A stretch of DNA of 64,000 nt from Cryptosporangium minutisporangium. Lineage in GTDB: Bacteria > Actinomycetota > Actinomycetes > Mycobacteriales > Cryptosporangiaceae. The DNA lies in the NCBI RefSeq assembly GCF_039536245.1, contig NZ_BAAAYN010000038.1, positions 94,307 to 158,306 on the forward strand. Direction: 5' to 3'. The translations under genes were made by a program, and so were the position numbers. This document shows, piece by piece, positions 44,433-52,112 of this stretch. Below the pieces are notes generated by a model. That model made no database searches. It saw only the letters and a list, made by a program, of their open reading frames with translations, and was not told where the DNA came from. Within the stretch, counting starts at the first letter, position 1. Each line of letters opens with the position of its first letter.

Positions 44433-45980
44433 TCAGCTGCGTGCGGTGTCCAGATACTCCGCCCGCAGATCGCTCTTGCGCAGCTTGCCGGTGGGCAGCC
44501 GGGGCAGCTCCGCGCGGAAGTCGACGGTGCGCGGCACCTTGAAGCCCGCGAGGTGCGCACGGGCGTACGCGCGGAGCTCGTCGGCCAGTTCGGGCGTCCC
44601 GGCGACCCCGGGTGCGGGCTCGACGACCGCGTGGACGCGCTCGCCCATCTCCAGGTCGGGCAGCCCGATCACCGCGACGTCGCCGACCTTCGGGTGCATC
44701 GTCAGGCACGACTCGATCTCGGCCGGGTAGATGTTCACCCCGCCGGAGATGATCGTGAAGTTCTTCCGGTCGGTGAGGTAGAGGTAGCCGTCCTCGTCGA
44801 GGTAGCCGACGTCCCCGGTCGTGGCCCAGTTCGGGTGCTCGGGATGCCGGCTCTCCGCGGTCTTCTCGGCCGCGCGGTGGTACTCGAAAGCCGGCTGGGC
44901 CTGCCCGAAGTAGATCAGCCCCGGCTCGCCGGGCGGCAATTCCCGGCCGCGTTCGTCGCAGATGTGCGGCTCGCCGAGCAGTGCCTTCCCGACCGACCCC
45001 GGGTGCGCGAGCCAGTCCTGAGGCCCGATGTAGGTCAGCCCCGCGCCCTCGGTCGCCGCGTAGTACTCGTGGACGATCGGCCCGAGCCAGTCGAGCGTCT
45101 GCCGCTTGACCTCGGGTGGGCAGGGCGCCGCCGCGTGCACCACGGCGCGGAGGCTCGACAGGTCGTACCGCCGCCGGACCTCCGCCGGCAGCTTGAGCAG
45201 CCGGACGAGCATCGTCGGCACCACCTGGACATGGGTGACGCGATGGCGCTCGATCGTGCGGAGCAGGTCTTCGGCGTCGAACCGGGGCAGCACCACGAGC
45301 GTGCCGCCCAGTTCGTGGATGCCGGCCGACCACTGCAGTCCGGCCGCGTGGTAGAGCGGCGCCGGGCACAGGTAGACGGTGTCGGGCCCCATGCCCAGCA
45401 GCGCGCTGCCGAGCCGGGAGACGCCGGCCGCCTCCGGATCAGAGACCTGGACGTCGCGGAGCGCGCGCCGGATCCCCTTCGGCCGTCCGGTGGTGCCGGA
45501 GGAGTACAGCATGACCTGGCCGAGCGGCTGGTCGTCGAGGGCGGTGCCGTCGGCCGTCGCGAGCGCGTCGTCATAGGAGACGAAGCCCTCGGCGGCGCCG
45601 TCGAGGATGAGCCGTACTCGGCAGTCCGGCGCCGTCGCGACCGCCTCGGCGGCCGTCTCCGCCTGCTGCCCGGTGGTGACGAGCGCCCGTGCGCCGGAGT
45701 CGGCGATCAGGTACGCGGCCTCCGCCGGAGCGAGGTGCCAGTTCACGGCGGTGAAGTACAGACCGGACCGCATCGCGCCCCAGTACACCTCGAAGAAGCG
45801 GAGGTGGTTCTCCGCGATCAGTGCGACGCCGTCACCGCGCCGGAGGCCGCTGCTCCGCAGTGCCGCCGCGAGCCGGAGGGACCGGCTCTCCAGCTCCGCG
45901 TAGGTCAGCGTTCCACCGTCGGCCATCACCACGGCCGGGTGGTCGGGGCGGGATCGGGCGTGGCTGCCTGGGTAGACCAT
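44433..45980 (-). CDS. acyl-CoA synthetase (FadD-like)
   Basis: 515 residues, ATG start. P-loop LYSSGTTGRPKG at about 158-169, YYAATEGAG (A5 region), NWATTGDVGYLDEDG (A7) and LPTGKLRKSDL at the end with the catalytic lysine. Its N-terminus begins directly with the AMP-binding fold. It is divergent from the acyl-CoA dehydrogenase gene, sharing a 148-bp AT-rich region, and is followed by a promoter for the next CoA ligase. Substrate is a carboxylate from the same pathway (inference). Confidence 0.93.
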   Translation of the reverse strand: MVYPGSHARSRPDHPAVVMADGGTLTYAELESRSLRLAAALRSSGLRRGDGVALIAENHLRFFEVYWGAMRSGLYFTAVNWHLAPAEAAYLIADSGARALVTTGQQAETAAEAVATAPDCRVRLILDGAAEGFVSYDDALATADGTALDDQPLGQVMLYSSGTTGRPKGIRRALRDVQVSDPEAAGVSRLGSALLGMGPDTVYLCPAPLYHAAGLQWSAGIHELGGTLVVLPRFDAEDLLRTIERHRVTHVQVVPTMLVRLLKLPAEVRRRYDLSSLRAVVHAAAPCPPEVKRQTLDWLGPIVHEYYAATEGAGLTYIGPQDWLAHPGSVGKALLGEPHICDERGRELPPGEPGLIYFGQAQPAFEYHRAAEKTAESRHPEHPNWATTGDVGYLDEDGYLYLTDRKNFTIISGGVNIYPAEIESCLTMHPKVGDVAVIGLPDLEMGERVHAVVEPAPGVAGTPELADELRAYARAHLAGFKVPRTVDFRAELPRLPTGKLRKSDLRAEYLDTARS

Positions 45981-46025
45981 CGGACCTCCGGAGGCCGGTG
46001 GAGAGCGGCGAGGTGGCGTCGACAG

Positions 46026-46092
46026 TATTGAAATCCAAGTCTATTTTCAACGGATCGCGACGCTGTACAACCAGAATCCAATTCCTTTACGG
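46026..46092. promoter_or_regulatory. divergent promoter region with TTGAAA-N11-TTTCAA inverted repeat
   Basis: Between the CoA ligase (45980) and the acyl-CoA dehydrogenase (46129) genes the DNA is markedly AT-rich. It has the inverted repeat TTGAAA (46028-46033) / TTTCAA (46045-46050), and further on CCAGAATCCAATTCC. It is a likely shared operator; the TetR gene at 48448 is a candidate regulator. Confidence 0.45.
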
Positions 46093-46128
46093 TGGGCGGT
46101 ACCGGCCGACGCGAACTCGAGGAGTTGT

Positions 46129-48381
46129 ATGTCCATCGCGGTGACCGAAGAGCAGCAGGAACTCAGCTCCGCGGTGCGCGGCTTCGTCGCCCGGTACGCG
46201 CCGGTGTCCGGCACCCGGGAGGCCTTCGACGCGCTGGCCGTCGGCGAACGCCCGGCACACTGGCCGGCGCTGGTCGCCCAGGGTCTGCACGCGGTGCACC
46301 TCCCCGAGGAGCACGGCGGGCAGGGCGGCGGCCTGGCGGAGCTGGCCGTGGTGCTGGAGGAGGCGGGGCGGGGGCTGCTGCCGGGGCCGTTCGGCCCCAC
46401 CGTGCTGACCTCCGCTGTGGTCTCCCGGGCGTCGGCCGGTGCCACCCGCACCGCTCTGCTCGACGCGCTGGCCGCCGGCGCGACCGCGGCCCTGGTGCCA
46501 CCCGGCGACGGGCTGACCGCGGTGGCCTCCGACGGCGGCTGGACGTTGACCGGGCGGAGCGGCCCGGTGCTCGGCCTGCTCGCGGCCGACGTCCTGGTGG
46601 TCGGTGCGGTGGCCGGGGACCGGACGGTATGGCTGCGGGTGGACCCCTCGGACAGTGGAGGCGGGGCCGCCGACCGGCTGCGTCGCGTCGCCGAGGAGGG
46701 CGTGGACCTCACCCGGGACATCGGACGGCTGGACCTGGACGGGGTGGCGGTCCCCGCGGACGCCGAGCTCGACGGGGTGGACGCGGACGCCGTGCGCTAC
46801 CTGATCACCGCACTCCGCGCCGCGGAGGTCGCCGGCGTGATGGCCTGGTGCGTGCGCTCCACCGTCGAGTACGCGATGGTGCGCGAGCAGTTCGGGCGTC
46901 CGATCGGGTCGTTCCAGGCGGTCAAGCACAAGGCGGCACGGCTGTTCGTCGCGGCCGAGCTGGCCGCGGCGGCGGCCTGGGACGCGGTCCGCAGCCTCGA
47001 CGCCGACGTCGACCAGCAGCGGCTCGCGGTCGGCGGTGCGGCCGTGGTCGCGCTGGGCCGCGCGGTGGACGCCGCCTGCGAGGCCGTGACGCTCTTCGGC
47101 GGCATCGGCTACACCTGGGAGCACGACGTCCACCTCTACTGGCGGCGGGCGATGAGCCTGGCCGCGGTGAGCGGCCCGACCGGGTCGTGGCTGGTGCAGC
47201 TGGGCGAGGCCGCGCTGGACTCGCGGCGGTCGAGCAGCGTGGTGGTGGCCGGTGTCGAGACCGAGTTCCGGGCCCGGGTCGGCGCGATCATCGACGCGGC
47301 GCTCACCCATCCGGAGGACACCGTGCCGGAGGCGCGCAGGCACAGCGCCGACAGCCCCGTGTACCGCACCGGCCCGCGCCGCACGCACCTGGCCGACGCC
47401 GGGCTGATCGCGCCGCACTGGCCGGCGCCCTGGGGCCTGGACGCGACGCCGGTGCAGCAGCTCGTGATCGCCGAGGAGTTCGCCCGGCGCGGGATCACAC
47501 CGCCCTCGATCGTGATCGGCGACTGGGCGATGCCGACGATCCTCGCGCACGGCACGCCGGAGCAGGCCGAGCGGTTCGCCCGTCCGACGCTGCGCGGTGA
47601 GATCGTCTGGTGCCAGCTGTTCAGCGAGCCCGGCGCCGGATCCGACCTCGCCGGGCTGTCCACGAAGGCGGTCAAGGTCGACGGCGGCTGGCGGCTGGAC
47701 GGGCAGAAGGTGTGGAACTCCGGTGCCCACCAGGCGGACTGGGGCATCTGCCTCGCCCGGACCGATCCCGACGCGCCCAAGCACAAGGGGATCAGCTACT
47801 TCCTCGTCGACATGAGCTCGCCCGGCGTCGACGTGCGGCCGCTGCGTCAGGCCACCGGTGCCGCCGAGTTCAACGAGGTGTTCCTCAACGGTGTCTTCGT
47901 GCCCGACGACTGCCTGGTCGGGGCGCCCGGCGAAGGCTGGCGGCTCACGATCACCACGCTCGGCAACGAGCGCACCGCGATCAGCGCGACGATGGGCAGC
48001 GTCGACGAGGACCCGATCCGCGACGTGATCGCGAAGAACCTCTACGGTGGCGCCCGGTCGGACGCCGTCCGGGCGCTCGGCCAGGTGCACGCCTACGGCA
48101 GCGCGGTGGCGGCGCTCAACATCCGGGAGACGCTGCGGCGGCTCGCCGGGCAGCAGCCGGGGGCCGGCGCCAGCGTCGCCAAGGTCGCCTCGGCCCAGCT
48201 GCACCGGGACGCCGCCGAGCTCACGTTCGCGCTGATCGGACCGGAGGCCGCGGTGCGCGGCGGCGCGGTGGACGTCGCCCGGCGCGAGCTGGGCACGCCG
48301 GCGCAGCTGATCGGGGGCGGAACGGTCGAGATCCAGCTGAACGTCATCGCCGAACGTGTCCTGCGGCTGCCACGTGGTTGA
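46129..48381 (+). CDS. fused double acyl-CoA dehydrogenase (FadE-like)
   Basis: 750 residues, twice the usual 380, with GAGGAG before the ATG. Two acyl-CoA dehydrogenase modules in tandem: the first (about 1-385) has VAQGLHAVHLPEEHGGQGGG and the C-terminal helices AVKHKAARLFVAAELA and FGGIGYTWEHDVHLYWRR; the second (about 400-750) has FSEPGAGSDLAGLSTKAV, the FAD region WNSGAHQADWG and IGGGTVEIQLNVIAERVL. Actinobacterial steroid and lipid pathways use heteromeric alpha2beta2 dehydrogenases; here both subunits may be in one chain. Middle parts of the first module are short, so probably only one half binds FAD (inference). Confidence 0.9.
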   Translation: MSIAVTEEQQELSSAVRGFVARYAPVSGTREAFDALAVGERPAHWPALVAQGLHAVHLPEEHGGQGGGLAELAVVLEEAGRGLLPGPFGPTVLTSAVVSRASAGATRTALLDALAAGATAALVPPGDGLTAVASDGGWTLTGRSGPVLGLLAADVLVVGAVAGDRTVWLRVDPSDSGGGAADRLRRVAEEGVDLTRDIGRLDLDGVAVPADAELDGVDADAVRYLITALRAAEVAGVMAWCVRSTVEYAMVREQFGRPIGSFQAVKHKAARLFVAAELAAAAAWDAVRSLDADVDQQRLAVGGAAVVALGRAVDAACEAVTLFGGIGYTWEHDVHLYWRRAMSLAAVSGPTGSWLVQLGEAALDSRRSSSVVVAGVETEFRARVGAIIDAALTHPEDTVPEARRHSADSPVYRTGPRRTHLADAGLIAPHWPAPWGLDATPVQQLVIAEEFARRGITPPSIVIGDWAMPTILAHGTPEQAERFARPTLRGEIVWCQLFSEPGAGSDLAGLSTKAVKVDGGWRLDGQKVWNSGAHQADWGICLARTDPDAPKHKGISYFLVDMSSPGVDVRPLRQATGAAEFNEVFLNGVFVPDDCLVGAPGEGWRLTITTLGNERTAISATMGSVDEDPIRDVIAKNLYGGARSDAVRALGQVHAYGSAVAALNIRETLRRLAGQQPGAGASVAKVASAQLHRDAAELTFALIGPEAAVRGGAVDVARRELGTPAQLIGGGTVEIQLNVIAERVLRLPRG

Positions 48382-48447
48382 TCCCCGGGTGTCCAGTACG
48401 GTGCTTCCGTAGAGTCGGGGCTTCCCAGAATTCCGAGAAGGCGGTCG

Positions 48448-49059
48448 ATGGCGGAGCAGACGCAGGGGACGACCGGCGGGCTCTCGGTGCAGGGGCTGCC
48501 CGCCTGGCAGCTCGCGCGCCGGGAGCGGATCGTCCTGGCCGCGCTGCAGCTGCTGCAGAACCAGGAGTACGACCGCATCCAGATCCGCGACGTCGCCCAG
48601 GAGGCCGGTGTCGCGCTCGGCACGCTCTACCGCTACTTCTCCTCGAAGGAGCACCTCTACGCGGCGGTGCTGCTGGAGTGGTCCGCGCTCGGCCGGAGCC
48701 GGGAGCGCCGGTCGAAACAGGGCTCGGCCGAGCGTCACCTGCGGTCCCGGATCCGGGGCGTGATCACTGCGTTCGAGCGGCAGCCGCAGTTCTACAAGGT
48801 CCAGGTGCTGTTGCAGAGCAGCACCGACCCGAATGCCAAGGCGCTGCTGACCGAGTTCGCGGAGGCCGCGCAGGCGAGCTTGGTCGAGGATTTTGCTCCC
48901 CTCGGCCTGGACCGCGCCGAGGACGCCGCGACGATGATGTGGGCGATCATCCACTCGATGCTGACCCAGGCGATCCATCACGGCGTCGGGATGAGCGAGG
49001 TCTACCGCATCGCCGACGGTTTCATCGATCTGCTCGCCGACGACCTGCGGCGCTCCTAG
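48448..49059 (+). CDS. TetR-family repressor (KstR-like in pattern)
   Basis: 203 residues, ATG start after GAGAAGG. The DNA-binding domain ARRERIVLAALQLLQNQEYD / IQIRDVAQEAGVALGTLYRYF / SSKEHLYAAVLLEW is close in pattern to KstR, the cholesterol-catabolism repressor of mycobacteria and rhodococci. The likeness is limited to the N-terminus, so I do not name it. It lies downstream of the double dehydrogenase and could regulate the whole island. The last codons and stop lie in a 15-bp tandem repeat, and a 20-bp perfect inverted repeat follows. Confidence 0.88.
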   Translation: MAEQTQGTTGGLSVQGLPAWQLARRERIVLAALQLLQNQEYDRIQIRDVAQEAGVALGTLYRYFSSKEHLYAAVLLEWSALGRSRERRSKQGSAERHLRSRIRGVITAFERQPQFYKVQVLLQSSTDPNAKALLTEFAEAAQASLVEDFAPLGLDRAEDAATMMWAIIHSMLTQAIHHGVGMSEVYRIADGFIDLLADDLRRS

Positions 49060-49096
49060 GCCTGGTGCTCCTAGGCCTGGTGCTCCGAGGCCTGGG
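49052..49096 (+). repeat. three tandem 15-bp repeats over the tetR stop codon
   Basis: GCTCCTAGGCCTGGT occurs at 49052-49066 and 49067-49081, with a diverged copy at 49082-49096. The first copy contains the TAG stop of the gene, and the second repeats it in frame, so there are tandem stops. Confidence 0.85.
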
Positions 49097-49104
49097 GCTG
49101 CGTC

Positions 49105-49156
49105 CAGGCGTTGCACGGTCGCGGACGGTACAACGGCCGCGACCGTGCAACGCCTG
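49105..49156. terminator. perfect 20-bp inverted repeat between convergent tetR genes
   Basis: Arms 49105-49124 and 49137-49156 are perfectly complementary over 20 bp (CAGGCGTTGCACGGTCGCGG and its complement), with a 12-base loop. It is the strongest simple hairpin in the window, midway between the convergent TetR genes, hence a bidirectional terminator is likely. Confidence 0.75.
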
Positions 49157-49166
49157 ACCGGTGGTT

Positions 49167-49805
49167 TCATGACCCGGCGGCGTCGATCATCGGCTCGACC
49201 ATCCGGCGGAGGTACGCCCGGAGTCGCGCCTCGTTCGAGGTCCGTTTCGTGTCGTACATCAGCAGCGAGAGCAACCACCGGACCAGCGTCTCGGTGATCT
49301 CGTCGAGGTGCGGTGCCAGCCGCGGGTCGTAGTCGACGATCGGCTCGAGGATCGAGCGGGTGAGAGCCAGCGACTCCTCGGTGAGTCTCTGGTCGGTCGC
49401 CCACGGGTCGGTGCGGGCATGGCTGATCGGATAGAACGCCGGCTCCTTGCGGAACTCGCGCCGGGCCACCACCAGCGCCTCGACCGCGAACTCACCCGCG
49501 GTCCTGGCCCGGCGACGAGCGGACGCGACGACGCGGCTGGCCACCGCGGCGCCGGACCGCTCCATCGCCGCGGCCACCATCGCGTCCCGGGTCGGGAAGT
49601 ACGCGTACACGGTCGGTCGGGACACACCCGCGCACGCCGCTACCGCACTGATCGACGTCCGCTCGATGCCGTACTGCCTGATGCAGCTCAGCGTTGCGTC
49701 GACGATCTTGTCGCGCGCGGAGATCGTCTCCGTGGTCGGGGCGCGCCCCGACCACGGAGCGCGCCGTGCTCCCGCAGCGGGGGCGGCCCCTTCAGAGCGA
49801 TACAC
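49167..49805 (-). CDS. TetR-family repressor overlapping the P450 gene
   Basis: 212 residues from a GTG that lies 14 bases inside the P450 gene; no other in-frame start precedes the DNA-binding domain. The latter is ISARDKIVDATLSCIRQYGIE / SISAVAACAGVSRPTVYAYF. The first 25 residues are an Ala/Arg/Pro-rich extension, whose coding DNA contains a perfect 32-bp palindrome (49728-49759). It is last gene of the CoA ligase-aldehyde dehydrogenase-alcohol dehydrogenase-P450 operon and probably controls it (inference). Confidence 0.87.
   Translation of the reverse strand: MYRSEGAAPAAGARRAPWSGRAPTTETISARDKIVDATLSCIRQYGIERTSISAVAACAGVSRPTVYAYFPTRDAMVAAAMERSGAAVASRVVASARRRARTAGEFAVEALVVARREFRKEPAFYPISHARTDPWATDQRLTEESLALTRSILEPIVDYDPRLAPHLDEITETLVRWLLSLLMYDTKRTSNEARLRAYLRRMVEPMIDAAGS
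49728..49759. promoter_or_regulatory. perfect 32-bp palindrome inside the 5' end of tetR
   Basis: The 16-base half CTCCGTGGTCGGGGCG (49728-49743) is followed without spacer by its exact reverse complement (49744-49759). It lies in the coding region of the TetR gene, about 35 bases beyond the P450 stop. It could be an operator for the TetR protein, or act in RNA as a hairpin that lowers tetR expression relative to the P450. Confidence 0.6.
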
Positions 49806-50994
49806 CGTGCGGCGCAGTCGGGTCGAACGCCACCTTCAGCCCCTCGTACCCGCTGACGAACGTCGCCGGCCGGAGCTCCGGTTCGTCCCGCTCGGCGAGC
49901 GTGATCGTCGGTAGCCGGTCGAGCAGCGCGGTGAAAATCGACTCCAGTTCCAGCTTCGCGAGCGAACTGCCGAGGCAGAAGTGCGACCCGACGCCGAACG
50001 CGAGGTGGTTGTTCGGGTGCCGTTCCAGGTCGAACGTGAACGGGTCGTCGAACACGTCCTCGTCCCGGTTGGCCGACGGGTAGAGCAGCAGGAGCTTCTG
50101 CCCGGCCTTCATCTCCTTGCCGCGGAACGTCAGGTCCTTGGTGACCGTGCGGGCCATGTTCCGGACCGGGCTGACCCAGCGGAGCATCTCCTCCATCGCA
50201 CCCGGCAGCAGGCTGCGGTCGGCCCGCAGCCGTTCCCACCGGGTGCGGTCGGCCAGGAGCTGGTAGAGACCGCCGGTGATCACGTGCCTGGTGGTCTCGT
50301 CCCCGCCGATGAGCAGCAGCAACGAGTCGAAGTAGAGCGTCTCGTCGTCCAGCCGCTCGCCGTCGACCTCGGCGTGGACCAGCACCCCGATCAGGTCGTC
50401 GGTCGGCGTCGCGCGCCGGTTGGCCAGCACGCCGTTGAAGTACTCGCCGTACTCCACCGACGCGGCGATCATCTTCTCCTGCAGCACCGGGTCGTCCATC
50501 TGGCCCTGACCCCGCATCAGGTCATCCGACCAGCGCAGCAGGTCGTCGTACCGGTCGGGCACGACGCCCAGCTGGTCGCCGATGACGATCAGTGGCAGCC
50601 ACGCCGCGACGTCCCAGACGAAGTCGCAGCTGCCCTTCTCGCACACCCGGTCGAGCAGCGCGTGCGTGATCTGGTCGATCCGCGCCTTCTGGTCCGCGAC
50701 CCGCCGTGGCGTGAACCCCTTGCTGATCAACTTGCGACGCCGCAGGTGCGCGGGGTCGTCCAGGTCGATCATCATCGGCGTCGCCGGGGAGTCCGGCCGG
50801 ATCCCACCGGCGTTGGAGAACAGCTCCGGGTGGAGCGAGACCTCCCGGACGTCGGCGTGCTTGGTGATGCCCCAGACCTCGCCGTGCGGATCCCAGTAGA
50901 CCGGGTCGTTCGCCCGCAGCCAGGTGAACGCCGAGTGCGGATCGGCGCCCCAGAAGTTCCCGTCGGTCAGATGCGGGCTCTCAACCGTGGTCAA
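49792..50994 (-). CDS. cytochrome P450, CYP142-like
   Basis: 400 residues; start TTG (GGGGTG upstream), because no ATG/GTG fits. Motifs: LFSNAGGIRPDSPATPMMID near residue 60-80, I-helix GGDETTRH (about 228-235), EEMLRW (ExxR), and heme loop FGVGSHFCLG (about 332-341, Cys ligand near 339). The segment around SNAGGIRPD and LLRWSDDLM resembles mycobacterial CYP142, which oxidises the terminal methyl of the cholesterol side chain. It begins 14 bases inside the alcohol dehydrogenase gene. Steroid or isoprenoid omega-hydroxylation is therefore plausible but not proven. Confidence 0.9.
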   Translation of the reverse strand: MTTVESPHLTDGNFWGADPHSAFTWLRANDPVYWDPHGEVWGITKHADVREVSLHPELFSNAGGIRPDSPATPMMIDLDDPAHLRRRKLISKGFTPRRVADQKARIDQITHALLDRVCEKGSCDFVWDVAAWLPLIVIGDQLGVVPDRYDDLLRWSDDLMRGQGQMDDPVLQEKMIAASVEYGEYFNGVLANRRATPTDDLIGVLVHAEVDGERLDDETLYFDSLLLLIGGDETTRHVITGGLYQLLADRTRWERLRADRSLLPGAMEEMLRWVSPVRNMARTVTKDLTFRGKEMKAGQKLLLLYPSANRDEDVFDDPFTFDLERHPNNHLAFGVGSHFCLGSSLAKLELESIFTALLDRLPTITLAERDEPELRPATFVSGYEGLKVAFDPTAPHGVSL

Positions 50995-52099
50995 GATCGA
51001 TCACCCCGCGGATGTTCACCCCGGCGTGCATGTCCTTGTACCCCTCGTTGATCGTCTCGAGGGTGTACCGGTTGGTGATCATCTCGTCGAGCAGCAGGTG
51101 GCCCGACTGGTAGAGCCGGAGCAGCGAAGGAATCTCCTTGCGACCGTTCGCGGCGCCGAAGAGCGTCCCGCGGAGCTCCTTCTGCCAGATCGTCAGCTCG
51201 AACAGCGACATCGTGACGGTGGTGTCCTCCATCGGGGACACCGCGGTGATCACGACCCGGCCACCCTTGGAGACCAGCGCCATCAGGCCGGCGACCTCGT
51301 CGCCCCGGGCCACCCCGACGGTGTAGATCGCGGCGTCGGCCATCATGCCGTCGGGCGTGATCTCCCGGAGCAGTTCGGTGGCGTCCGCGACGCTGGCAGC
51401 GGTATGCGTGGCGCCGAAGATCTTGGCCTGCTCCCGCTTGAACTCGATCGGGTCGACCGCGATGATCTGCTCCGCGCCGGCGATGCGCGCGCCCTGCACC
51501 GCGGCGGCGCCGACACCGCCGATGCCGACCACGACGACGGTCTCGCCGGGCCGCACCTTCGCGGTGTTCACGGCCGAGCCGTAGCCGGTCGTGACGCCGC
51601 AGCCGACCAGCGCCGCGACGTCCAGCGGAATGTCGTCGGGGATCTTCACCAGCGAGTGCTCGTTCATCACCGCGTACTGGCTGAACGTCGAGAGGAAGAC
51701 CATCGTGTAGACGTCCTGGCCACGGGCGTGCAGCCGGGTGGTGCCGTCCAGGCCGACGCCCATCATCAGCGTCCCGCCGACGTCGCACAGGTTCGACCGG
51801 CCCTGCGCGCACCAGCGACACTGCCCGCACGCGGGGATGAACATCGGTACGACGTGGTCGCCCGGCTTCAGCGACGTGACGCCCTCACCGACCTCCTCGA
51901 CGATGCCCGCGCCCTCGTGGCCGCCGACGACCGGCGTCATCGCGGGCATGTCCCCGGTGACCACGTGATCGTCGGAGTGGCACATACCCGTGTGGATCAG
52001 CTTGACGAGCACCTCGCCGGCCTTGGGCGGGTCGAGGTCGACCTCTTCCACGCTCCACGGCTGGTTGCGGTCCCACAACACGGCAGCTCTGGTCTTCAT
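50981..52099 (-). CDS. NDMA-dependent (zinc) alcohol dehydrogenase
   Basis: 372 residues, ATG start with GAGGAG upstream. Catalytic zinc ligands Cys40 and His61 (GMCHSDDH, GGHEGAG), structural zinc set CGQCRWCAQGRSNLC (Cys91, 94, 97, 105), and Rossmann motif VVGIGGVGAAAVQGAR. The pattern fits the actinobacterial group in which NAD stays bound and nitroso-dimethylaniline or mycofactocin serves as acceptor. It would oxidise the alcohol made by the P450. Mycofactocin genes are not in the window. Confidence 0.92.
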   Translation of the reverse strand: MKTRAAVLWDRNQPWSVEEVDLDPPKAGEVLVKLIHTGMCHSDDHVVTGDMPAMTPVVGGHEGAGIVEEVGEGVTSLKPGDHVVPMFIPACGQCRWCAQGRSNLCDVGGTLMMGVGLDGTTRLHARGQDVYTMVFLSTFSQYAVMNEHSLVKIPDDIPLDVAALVGCGVTTGYGSAVNTAKVRPGETVVVVGIGGVGAAAVQGARIAGAEQIIAVDPIEFKREQAKIFGATHTAASVADATELLREITPDGMMADAAIYTVGVARGDEVAGLMALVSKGGRVVITAVSPMEDTTVTMSLFELTIWQKELRGTLFGAANGRKEIPSLLRLYQSGHLLLDEMITNRYTLETINEGYKDMHAGVNIRGVIDLDHG

Positions 52100-52112
52100 C
52101 GACGCACGCTCC

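Noticed and set aside
46087..49404. 1105-codon minus-strand frame
   Set aside because: Antisense of the double acyl-CoA dehydrogenase; long only because of GC bias. It also crosses the terminator hairpin.
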